Positions 24,873-31,999 of a stretch of 64,000 nucleotides of DNA are shown piece after piece; the first letter of the stretch is position 1, and every line of letters begins with the position of its first letter. Source of the DNA: Croceibacterium_A sp035555595 (GTDB lineage: Bacteria; Pseudomonadota; Alphaproteobacteria; Sphingomonadales; Sphingomonadaceae). The stretch is from NCBI GenBank assembly GCA_035555595.1, contig DATMGK010000015.1, forward strand, positions 1-64,000, read 5' to 3'. The position numbers were made by a program, and so were the translations under genes. Below the pieces are notes generated by a model. The model saw nothing but the letters and a program-made list of their open reading frames with translations, did no database searches and was not told the DNA's origin.

Positions 24873-25495
24873 GCCGCCCTCTGGTCGTCACCGATTGTGA
24901 CGAGGTGCTGCTGCACATGCTGCGGCATTTCGCCGAATGGCTGGGCGAACAGCACGATATCGAACTGGAACTGGGCGCAAACCCCTTCCAGACTGTCCGC
25001 TACCGCTCCACTGCCGAACTGCTGCCCGATGCGGAAAAGTGGCGCTATCTCAACCTGTTCTTCGATACGTCGATGGCTTCGCAGACGATGATCGAAGGAT
25101 CCGCGGCTGCGATTGCGGAGTTGCAGCGTGAAGCCGATGTCGTCGTGCTGACCAACCTGACCGACAACTTCAACGAAGCGCGCAAGCTCCAGCTTCGCGA
25201 ACATGGCATCGAAGCGCCCGTGTTCACCAATCAGGGGCCGAAGGGCCCGGCGATCCGGCGCATCGTTCAGGAATACGCGCCCACGCGGGCGGTGTTCGTG
25301 GACGATATCGCGCAGCATATCGCCTCTGCGGCGGAAATGGTGCCGGAAATTTCCCGCCTGCACTTCTGCGGGGAAAGCTCGGTCGCGCCCCATATCCCCT
25401 GTGCCCATCAGGCAGGTCATGCCCACGCCCGCATCGACACGTGGGCAGAAGCCTTGCCCTGGCTGCTCGAAACGTTGCATGGATATCGGCCATGA
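24869..25495 (+). CDS. HAD-superfamily hydrolase
   Basis: 208 residues. HAD motif I is DCDEV (nucleophile D9, acid D11), motif II is VVLTNLT, motif III lysine is in GPKGPAI, and motif IV is VFVDD. It is probably a small-molecule phosphatase; the substrate is unknown. It is coupled at both ends: ATGA with the DUF3572 gene and ATGA with the RidA-like gene. Confidence 0.8.
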   Translation: MSRPLVVTDCDEVLLHMLRHFAEWLGEQHDIELELGANPFQTVRYRSTAELLPDAEKWRYLNLFFDTSMASQTMIEGSAAAIAELQREADVVVLTNLTDNFNEARKLQLREHGIEAPVFTNQGPKGPAIRRIVQEYAPTRAVFVDDIAQHIASAAEMVPEISRLHFCGESSVAPHIPCAHQAGHAHARIDTWAEALPWLLETLHGYRP

Positions 25496-25950
25496 GCATC
25501 GAACAGCGCCTCGCCCATCTGGGCATCGAATTGCCGCCTGCCGCAGCGCCGGTGGCCGCCTATGTGCCGGTCGTTATCGCTGGCGGGCTGGCCCATGTCT
25601 CGGGCCAGTTGCCGTTCATCGGCGGTCAGCTCGTCACCGGCAGGCTGGGCGCGGACGTATCGCTTGAACAGGGCAATCTCGCGGCCCGCGCCTGCGGCCT
25701 GATGATCCTGGCGCAGATCAAGGCGGCGATCGGCTCGCTCGATCAGGTGGAACGGGTGGTGAAGCTGGGTGCTTTCATCAATTCCACGGCGGATTTCACC
25801 GATCAGCCGAAAGTCGCCAATGGCGCGTCGGAACTGATGGTCGAAGTATTCGGCGAAGCGGGCAAGCACGCCCGCAGCGCCGTCGGGGTGCCGGTGCTGC
25901 CACTTGGCGCAGCGGTAGAGGTCGATGCCATCGTTGCTCTCAGGTCTTGA
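25492..25950 (+). CDS. RidA/YjgF-family protein
   Basis: 152 residues, YjgF-like trimer fold. RidA-type proteins hydrolyse reactive enamines and imines from PLP enzymes. It shows AHVSGQLPF, a long helix ARACGLMILAQIKAAIG, and a C-terminal RSAVGVPVLPLGAAVEVDAI. It belongs to a longer YjgF subgroup than E. coli RidA (about 128 residues), so the activity could differ. It overlaps the HAD gene by 4 nt and the next gene by 26 nt. Confidence 0.85.
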   Translation: MSIEQRLAHLGIELPPAAAPVAAYVPVVIAGGLAHVSGQLPFIGGQLVTGRLGADVSLEQGNLAARACGLMILAQIKAAIGSLDQVERVVKLGAFINSTADFTDQPKVANGASELMVEVFGEAGKHARSAVGVPVLPLGAAVEVDAIVALRS

Positions 25951-26695
25951 TCGCTGGCTTTCTCCCGCGCCCGATCCGGCGCGGGTCGGCTGGCTGAAGG
26001 GCGTCACTTACGCCCATCGCGGGCTTCACGGCGCGGGAAGCGCCGAAAACTCCCCCTCCGCTTTTACCGCCGCGATAGAGGCGGGGCTGGGCATCGAATG
26101 CGATGTTCGCCTGTCAGCGGATGGGCACGCGATCGTCTTCCACGATCATGATCTTGATCGATTGACCGATAGAACCGGCCCGCTTGCGCTGCGGACAATG
26201 GCGGAACTCGGGCAGATCGCCTTGCCGCCCGCGCCCGAAGACACGATTCCCCCGCTCGCCGTCTTGCTGGCGCGAATAGCGGGGCGGACGCCCTTGCTGA
26301 TCGAACTGAAAACGGATCGGGAAGAACCCGTCGCGCCCCTGTGCCGGGCGGTCCTGCGCGATACAGACGGCTACCACGGCCTCTACGCGGTGATGAGCTT
26401 CGATTCCCGCGTCAGCCGCTGGTTCAGCCGCAATGCACCGGGCGTCGTTCGCGGCCTGGTTATCAGCGAAACTCACGGTGACGGGTCAAACCCCCGCGCC
26501 TCGCTCTGGCATGCGCGGCCGGACTTTCTTGCTTACGATGTGCGCGACCTGCCCAGCGCCTTTGCGGCCGCCCAGCGCGCTCGCGGGCTGCCGGTGCTCA
26601 CCTGGACGGTATCATCGCCTGAGCTGCGGCAACTCGCGCAAAACCATGCCGATGGCCCGATTGCTGAGGCTGCGGGGGTCTCGTCGCAGACTTAG
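25925..26695 (+). CDS. Glycerophosphodiester phosphodiesterase
   Basis: 256 residues. Hydrolyses glycerophosphodiesters to glycerol 3-phosphate and an alcohol. The TIM-barrel active site is visible: AHRGLHG with EN (first catalytic His near residue 31), ECDVRLSADG, HDHDLDRLT (second His), and LIELK. There is no signal peptide, so it is cytosolic. It closes the DUF3572-HAD-RidA-GDPD operon. Confidence 0.9.
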   Translation: MPSLLSGLDRWLSPAPDPARVGWLKGVTYAHRGLHGAGSAENSPSAFTAAIEAGLGIECDVRLSADGHAIVFHDHDLDRLTDRTGPLALRTMAELGQIALPPAPEDTIPPLAVLLARIAGRTPLLIELKTDREEPVAPLCRAVLRDTDGYHGLYAVMSFDSRVSRWFSRNAPGVVRGLVISETHGDGSNPRASLWHARPDFLAYDVRDLPSAFAAAQRARGLPVLTWTVSSPELRQLAQNHADGPIAEAAGVSSQT

Positions 26696-26696
26696 G

Positions 26697-27029
26697 TTAC
26701 CTTGCCTTCTCGATACGATTGCCAGCTCCAGTCACAGACACTCGTGCAGCGGAACCGTCGGGCGTAGTCCAGCGGATCGTGTTGGAAGCTCCGGTGACTT
26801 CGATGGCACCTTTGGGGGCGAGGGCTACTGTTATCGTGTTCCCGGCGCCCGTGATCACCACCCGGGTGCAACCACCCGTGACGGCAAGGGTGTTCGACGC
26901 ACCTTCGATTGTCGCCTCGCCGCCATCGCAATCGAGCTGGGACGTTTCGCCGGCGCCAGTAAAGCTGGCTTGTGCGGCGAGCGGTGCCGATACGACCGCC
27001 AGAGCGGCGGCGATGATCCATGCGCGCAT
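26697..27029 (-). CDS. DUF3060-like secreted beta-repeat protein
   Basis: 110 residues. A Sec signal peptide (residues 1-22, cut after AAQA) is followed by repeated TGAGNTI / EGASNTL / TGASNTI units, about five turns of a right-handed beta-helix-like structure. This matches DUF3060. Two cysteines could form a disulfide. AGGAG lies 8 nt before the ATG. It converges with the GDPD gene with a 1-nt gap between stops. Function unknown. Confidence 0.75.
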   Translation of the reverse strand: MRAWIIAAALAVVSAPLAAQASFTGAGETSQLDCDGGEATIEGASNTLAVTGGCTRVVITGAGNTITVALAPKGAIEVTGASNTIRWTTPDGSAARVSVTGAGNRIEKAR

Positions 27030-27230
27030 TCGTTGATCTCCTTCGTCGCATCTTCCTATCAGGCGAAAGAATTGGGCACAGCGGCACGGAAACCGTTCGG
27101 CGCAAAACCGATGCCGCTGATCGCTGGTGCAGTTCTGTCGATGAGAATACCCCGCTGCCACTCGACCGATATTTCGCGATTTCGATGTCTCAGACGTGCA
27201 TTCGCCGGGTCCTGATCCTAACTTCAGCCG

Positions 27231-28373
27231 ATGGCCGATGCAGACCTCACCGTGCGAATCGCATCCTCCGTGGGATCGCTCTCCGCTGCGGAGTGGGACG
27301 CGCTGGCAGGGCCAGACAACCCGTTCATGCGCCATGCCTTTCTTGCCTCGCTGGAGGATTCAGGCAGCGTCGGGCAGGGCACGGGCTGGACGCCCGCTCC
27401 ACTGGTGATCGAGGATGCGGCGGGTCACCTGCTCGCCGCACTGCCTTCTTACCTCAAGGAGCACAGCCAGGGCGAATATGTGTTCGATCACAGCTGGGCC
27501 GACGCGTGGGAACGCGCAGGCGGCAGCTATTACCCGAAACTCCAGATCGCCGCGCCGTTCACGCCCGCGAATGGTCCGCGCCTGCTGCTTTCCGACGAAA
27601 TCTACGCTGCCCCGCTCCTGCGTGCGGCGGAAACCCTGTGTCAGCGGCATGGCTTGTCCTCCGCTCACGCCACTTTCGTGGAACCGGCGCAGCTTCCCCT
27701 GTTCGAACGGGCGGGCTGGTTGCCACGCAGCGACATCCAGTTCCACTGGATCAATCGCGGCTATGCCAGCTTCGATGATTTCCTCGCCCAGCTTGCCAGC
27801 CGCAAGCGCAAGGCCCTGCGGAAAGAACGCATGGCCGCGCAGGAAGGCGTGGAGATTGTTGCGCTCTCCGGTGCCGATATTCGGCCGGAACACTGGGACG
27901 CTTTCTGGCTGTTCTATCAGGATACCGGCGCGCGCAAATGGGGCACCCCCTATCTAACGCGGGAGGCGTTCGACCTGTTCGGCCAGCGAATGGGCGATCA
28001 GGTCCTGCTGGTTCTGGCGCTGGACCACGGTCTGCCCATCGCGGGCGCACTTAACTTCATCGGCGCTGATACGCTATATGGCCGCTACTGGGGCTGTCTG
28101 GCGGACAAGCCCTTCCTCCACTTTGAGCTGTGCTACTATCAGGCGATCGACGCCGCGATAGAGCGTGGGCTTAGCCGGGTAGAGGCGGGCGCGCAGGGTG
28201 GTCACAAGCTGGCGCGCGGTTACGAGCCGGTGAAGACCTGGTCGATGCACTACATCGCAGACCCCGGCTTTCGCGCCGCCGTTACCGATTTTCTGGAACG
28301 GGAACGCGAAGGCGTTGCCCAGGATCAGCTCCTTCTCGGGGAGCGGGCCCCGTTCAGGAAAGCCGGACCCTAA
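27231..28373 (+). CDS. FemAB-like/GNAT acyltransferase (DUF482)
   Basis: 380 residues of the FemAB-like family, which has two GNAT-type halves. Features: NPFMRHAFLASLEDSG near residue 30, FDHSWADAW near 88, RKRKALRKER near 190, YGRYWGC near 283 and ARGYEP near 330. Substrate unknown; family members may transfer amino acids or acyl groups. It ends overlapping the next minus-strand stop by 4 nt. Confidence 0.85.
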   Translation: MADADLTVRIASSVGSLSAAEWDALAGPDNPFMRHAFLASLEDSGSVGQGTGWTPAPLVIEDAAGHLLAALPSYLKEHSQGEYVFDHSWADAWERAGGSYYPKLQIAAPFTPANGPRLLLSDEIYAAPLLRAAETLCQRHGLSSAHATFVEPAQLPLFERAGWLPRSDIQFHWINRGYASFDDFLAQLASRKRKALRKERMAAQEGVEIVALSGADIRPEHWDAFWLFYQDTGARKWGTPYLTREAFDLFGQRMGDQVLLVLALDHGLPIAGALNFIGADTLYGRYWGCLADKPFLHFELCYYQAIDAAIERGLSRVEAGAQGGHKLARGYEPVKTWSMHYIADPGFRAAVTDFLEREREGVAQDQLLLGERAPFRKAGP

Positions 28374-28702
28374 GCAGCGCGGCGTACGTCCGCTGCCAGC
28401 CACTGACGGGCCCGGCGCTGCGCCTCGGCAATCTCGCGCGCGGTCATCTCGTCGGAAATGTCGGCACGGCACCACGCTGCCTCTTCGTGTCCGGCGGCTG
28501 CGGCAAGGTTGAACCACTTGTGCGCTTCCACCAGATCGGCCGCGACGCTGTGGCCGCCGGTCGAATAGATGACGCCCAGATCATAGCAGGCGCCGATGTC
28601 TCCCCCGGCGGCTGCGGCCAGGCTGCGTGCCACGTGCAGGTCTGCCATTCCCGGCTCTGCCGGACGGATTTTCGCAAACTCATCGATCCTGGTCCATTCC
28701 AT
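28370..28702 (-). CDS. Sel1-repeat-like small protein
   Basis: 110 residues with at least two Sel1/TPR-like helical repeats (ACYDLGVIYSTGG, AHKWFNLAAAAGHEEA). These usually form protein-binding scaffolds. The ATG at 28702 has a GGGGGG run about 8 nt upstream; longer in-frame starts add non-family residues. Its partner is unknown. A paired GGTTAACG palindrome lies upstream. Confidence 0.7.
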   Translation of the reverse strand: MEWTRIDEFAKIRPAEPGMADLHVARSLAAAAGGDIGACYDLGVIYSTGGHSVAADLVEAHKWFNLAAAAGHEEAAWCRADISDEMTAREIAEAQRRARQWLAADVRRAA

Positions 28703-28951
28703 GATCGTACCCCCCTTGGCCCGGTCCTCCACCGCGGCCTCCGCCCCTGATGTTCCAGCCTTCACGGTCAACAAATGGTTAACGCTGCTGGAAAATCGTT
28801 AACCAGACGCGCCCCGCGCGGTTATGCCGCTGTTAGGTCACGTTTAATCTTGTGCACGCAACAGGCCGGATTGCGGCTTGTGCCGGGTTTGGCCTGCCCC
28901 TATAGGCGCGCCAAACCGGCCAGCCGGAGCGCCGGTTTGCGGAGTGCGTGC
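28703..28951. other. 249-nt divergent intergenic region
   Basis: No convincing gene on either strand. It should hold promoters for the Sel1-like gene (minus) and dksA (plus). It contains the GGTTAACG inverted repeat at 28777-28804 and a TTTAATCTT-type AT-rich patch near 28843. No RNA gene was recognised. Confidence 0.5.
28777..28804. promoter_or_regulatory. Inverted repeat GGTTAACG-N12-CGTTAACC
   Basis: Perfect 8-bp arms spaced by 12 nt, in the 249-nt divergent gap between the Sel1-like and dksA-like genes. The spacing puts the arms two helical turns apart, as for a dimeric regulator. Each arm contains TTAACC/GGTTAA, a CtrA-half-site-like sequence, but not in the TTAA-N7-TTAA format. Confidence 0.45.
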
Positions 28952-29410
28952 ATGGCGTCGATCTCTAATGACGACATTGATATCCTCGCGAAGGCGAAGC
29001 GCGCGCTCGATCGGGACTACGCGCCATCGGAAGATGAAGAGTATATGTCCCCGCAGCAGCTCGATTACTTTCGGGTGCTGCTCCTTGAATGGAAGAAGTC
29101 GATTCTCAGCGCCTCGGAAGGGACTCTGCAATCGTTGCAGGATGGCCCGATCCGCGAACCCGATCTCAATGATCGCGCGTCGAGCGAGACGGACTGGGGG
29201 ATTGAGCTTCGTACGCGTGACCGCCAGCGAAAGCTGATTGCCAAGATCGATGCGGCTCTCCGCCGGATCGACGATGGGGAATACGGCTGGTGCGAAGTGA
29301 CGGGCGAACCGATCGGAATCAATCGCCTGATCGCCCGGCCCATCGCCACCATGACGGTAGAAGCGCAGCAGGCGCATGAACGGCGCGAAAAGGTTTCCCG
29401 CGACGATTGA
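28952..29410 (+). CDS. dksA: DksA/TraR-family transcription factor with a reduced zinc finger
   Basis: 152 residues. It has a long N-terminal coiled coil with the DksA tip region (residues ~60-110) that enters the RNA polymerase secondary channel, then the globular YGWCEVTGEPIGINRL. Only one of the usual four zinc cysteines remains, as in the alphaproteobacterial single-Cys type, so zinc is probably not structural. It probably mediates stringent control with ppGpp. The ATG at 28952 has GGAG upstream. Confidence 0.9.
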   Translation: MASISNDDIDILAKAKRALDRDYAPSEDEEYMSPQQLDYFRVLLLEWKKSILSASEGTLQSLQDGPIREPDLNDRASSETDWGIELRTRDRQRKLIAKIDAALRRIDDGEYGWCEVTGEPIGINRLIARPIATMTVEAQQAHERREKVSRDD

Positions 29411-29574
29411 CCCGATTTGGGACACACGTGTTACGCAGGGCCCAGCCTTAACTACCTATTAGCCATACAAGCGAATAACTGTCATATCCGCGCAACATGC
29501 GCGTTCGCTTGGCTTCCGCCTTAATTGGTGGCAGCTTGGGTCCCAGGCACACAAACAACGGTCGCATCGAAAAG

Positions 29575-29958
29575 ATGAGCAACGTCGATACCCGCCAGGT
29601 CAACCGCGATAGCCTGTTCCTGCTCGCCCAATTGAGGGTCGACGGGCGCGAAGGCGAAACGCGCGTGAAGGTCCGCAACTTGTCCTCCGGGGGCATGATG
29701 GCGGAAGGCGACATCCCCGTTATGCGCGGATCGCTGGTTTCCGTTGATCTTCGCAATATCGGCTGGATCGAAGGTACGGTGGCGTGGAAGCAGGACAACC
29801 GCTTCGGCATCGCTTTCGTGAACGAGATTGATCCTGCCGCCGTGCGTGTGCCCGATGCGTCGCAGTCAGCCACTTTCGCCGCGCCGCCATATACCCGCAC
29901 CCATCAGGCTGTCCCGCCGGCTCAGCGTGCCAGCGCGCGGAACATGCGCAAGATCTGA
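29575..29958 (+). CDS. PilZ domain protein
   Basis: 127 residues, single PilZ domain with RxxxR (RQVNR, 7-11) and NxSxxG (NLSSGG near 38), so c-di-GMP binding is likely. A disordered Ala/Pro/Arg-rich tail follows from about residue 95. It is 164 nt after dksA with its own upstream region. The ATG has GAAAAG upstream. Confidence 0.85.
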   Translation: MSNVDTRQVNRDSLFLLAQLRVDGREGETRVKVRNLSSGGMMAEGDIPVMRGSLVSVDLRNIGWIEGTVAWKQDNRFGIAFVNEIDPAAVRVPDASQSATFAAPPYTRTHQAVPPAQRASARNMRKI

Positions 29959-30005
29959 CGCTTCCACGCGGTTGAACGCTTGGCCTCGCCCGCCTAGTCA
30001 GGGGT

Positions 30006-31517
30006 ATGGCGTGGGCGCGGCAAATCCTGATCCTGCCCTTTTTCGCGGCTCTTCTGGGCTGCGGCCTTGCTGACGACGGCGCGCTCGACGTCGCCTTTAT
30101 CGATACGCCGGAAGATCTCTATCGTACCGGTGTGCGGCTTTCCGATGGCGCGCAGCATGTTCGCGGCGCAACCGGCGCGGGGCTCGTTACACTGGACGCC
30201 AATGGCGATGTGATACCCTCGCTGGCCGATCGATGGATCGTCACCGATGATGGGCGCAGCTTCATTTTCCGCCTGCGCGGCGGGAAGTGGCCCGATGGTC
30301 GCGACCTCACGGCCGAAAGCGCGCGCGCGGCCCTCCTGCGCGCCATTCGCGCCTTGCGCGGCACCTCGCTCGGCCTTGATCTCGAACCGATCGATGAAGT
30401 GCGGGCGATGGCGGGCCGGGTTGTCGAGATTCGCCTTTCCAGCCCGCTGCCGATGCTGTTGCAACTGCTGGCCCAGCCGGAACTGGCGCTGGCCCCGGGC
30501 GGCGGCGACATGGCGATGGAACATCCCCCCGCGCATTGTGGGGCAGGCGGCGATGCTCGGGCTGAGGAGGGGGAATGCGCGTCTCTCGCCGTGCTGACGA
30601 TGAAGCCGCCCCAGGATCGCGGCATTCCAGAGGCGGAGGACTGGCGCGAATACACGCGTGAGGTCGTTTTGCGGGCTTCCGGTTCGCAACATGCGGTGCG
30701 GATGTTCGATGATGGTGAGGTTGATCTCGTGCTCGGCGGCGGAATCGGCGCTCTGCCGCTGGTGGACGTCGGCCCGCTTTCTCGCGGCACGGTGCAGATC
30801 GATCCGGCCATCGGCCTTTTCGGCCTGCATGTCGGCCGCAAGTCGGCGCTGCTGGAAACCGCGCGTATTCGCGAGGCGCTGGCCATGGCGATTGATCGCC
30901 CGGCACTGATCGGCCCGTTCAACATCAGCGGCTGGGCGCCCACGACACGTATTGTCGCGCCTGGCTTGTCCGGTGAATCCGGCTCCATTCCCGAACGCTG
31001 GGCCAACCGTCCGGTCGAGGAATTGCGGGCCGAGGCTTCCAGCCGCATCGCTGCGTGGCGGCAGGAGAACGGCGGTGCAGAGGCGGTGCTGACACTGGCG
31101 ATCGACCGTTCGCCGGGTCTGGACATGCTGTTTCGCGAACTCGCAGGCCAGTTCGGCACTATCGGTATCCGGCTCGTCAGGGCTGATTCGGCCCGGACTG
31201 CCGATCTGGTGCTGGTAGACCGGGTCGCGCGTTATGCGGATCCGCGCTGGTTTCTCAACCAGTTCAACTGCACCCTCGGCAACGACGCCTGCACGCCGCA
31301 AGCGGACAGACTGGTGAAAGAAGCGCTGACGGAAACTGAGCCAGAGGCGCGCGCCGCCAAACTGGCCGAAGCGGAAATCGCGTTGACGTTGGACAACGTC
31401 TACATCCCGTTCGGCTCGCCGCTTCGCTTTTCGCTCGTGCGCGGCACCGTGCAGGGCTTCGCGCCGAACCAGTGGGCGTTCCATCCCTTGCCGCCCCTCG
31501 CCACCATCCCCAGATAA
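30006..31517 (+). CDS. Peptide/nickel-type ABC substrate-binding lipoprotein
   Basis: 503 residues of solute-binding family 5. A lipoprotein signal ends in LLGC with lipidation at C19. The conserved DGRSFIFRLRGGKWPDGRDL motif is near residue 80, and REALAMAIDR near 287. Family members deliver oligopeptides or similar ligands to an inner-membrane permease. No permease or ATPase gene is next to it, so it may serve a distant transporter or a non-transport function. A Cys-containing insert (HCGAGG ... EGEC) near residues 180-195 is unusual. Confidence 0.83.
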   Translation: MAWARQILILPFFAALLGCGLADDGALDVAFIDTPEDLYRTGVRLSDGAQHVRGATGAGLVTLDANGDVIPSLADRWIVTDDGRSFIFRLRGGKWPDGRDLTAESARAALLRAIRALRGTSLGLDLEPIDEVRAMAGRVVEIRLSSPLPMLLQLLAQPELALAPGGGDMAMEHPPAHCGAGGDARAEEGECASLAVLTMKPPQDRGIPEAEDWREYTREVVLRASGSQHAVRMFDDGEVDLVLGGGIGALPLVDVGPLSRGTVQIDPAIGLFGLHVGRKSALLETARIREALAMAIDRPALIGPFNISGWAPTTRIVAPGLSGESGSIPERWANRPVEELRAEASSRIAAWRQENGGAEAVLTLAIDRSPGLDMLFRELAGQFGTIGIRLVRADSARTADLVLVDRVARYADPRWFLNQFNCTLGNDACTPQADRLVKEALTETEPEARAAKLAEAEIALTLDNVYIPFGSPLRFSLVRGTVQGFAPNQWAFHPLPPLATIPR

Positions 31518-31522
31518 CGGCA

Positions 31523-31924
31523 ATGGACGTCACGCAGCGCCCGCAACCAATGGGCATCCCGACCGGCAACGATCCCCATGCGATCCGTCGCAGGATCGAA
31601 GCGCTCGAACACCTGCTGGAACGCAGCTTCGTCGTGCCGGGCATCAATCGCCCGGTCGGGCTGGACGCAATGCTCGGCCTCGTCCCGGTCGTGGGCGATC
31701 TCGCGGCGGCGGCAATGGCCGCCTATCTGGTATGGGAAGCGCGCAATCTGGGCCTTCCCAAGTGGAAGCTGTTGCGCATGGCGGGCAACGTGGCCTTCGA
31801 CACCGCGCTTGGTGCCGTTCCCGTCGTAGGCGACGCGTTCGACTTCTTCTTCCGGTCCAACACTCGCAACCTGAAGATCGTGAAGCGCCACCTCGACAAG
31901 CACCATCCGCTGATCGAGCAATAG
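31523..31924 (+). CDS. DUF4112 family membrane-associated protein
   Basis: 133 residues. The repeated GLVPVVGD / GAVPVVGDAFDFFF halves with two hydrophobic segments (residues ~53-75 and 88-108) are the DUF4112 signature. Function is unknown. It starts 5 nt after the ABC lipoprotein stop, so the two are probably cotranscribed. Confidence 0.8.
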   Translation: MDVTQRPQPMGIPTGNDPHAIRRRIEALEHLLERSFVVPGINRPVGLDAMLGLVPVVGDLAAAAMAAYLVWEARNLGLPKWKLLRMAGNVAFDTALGAVPVVGDAFDFFFRSNTRNLKIVKRHLDKHHPLIEQ

Positions 31925-31999
31925 GGCGCACGCCTATCCTCAGCTAATCGCCCCGGCGACGGTGACTCACGGCGCGCCCTTCCGCTAGTCGCAATCGCG

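Noticed and set aside
29994..31523. Long minus-strand frame opposite the ABC substrate-binding lipoprotein
   Set aside because: Shadow frame from high-GC codon bias; it shows only Arg/Gln/His-rich composition and no known domain, whereas the plus-strand frame has a clear lipoprotein and solute-binding pattern.
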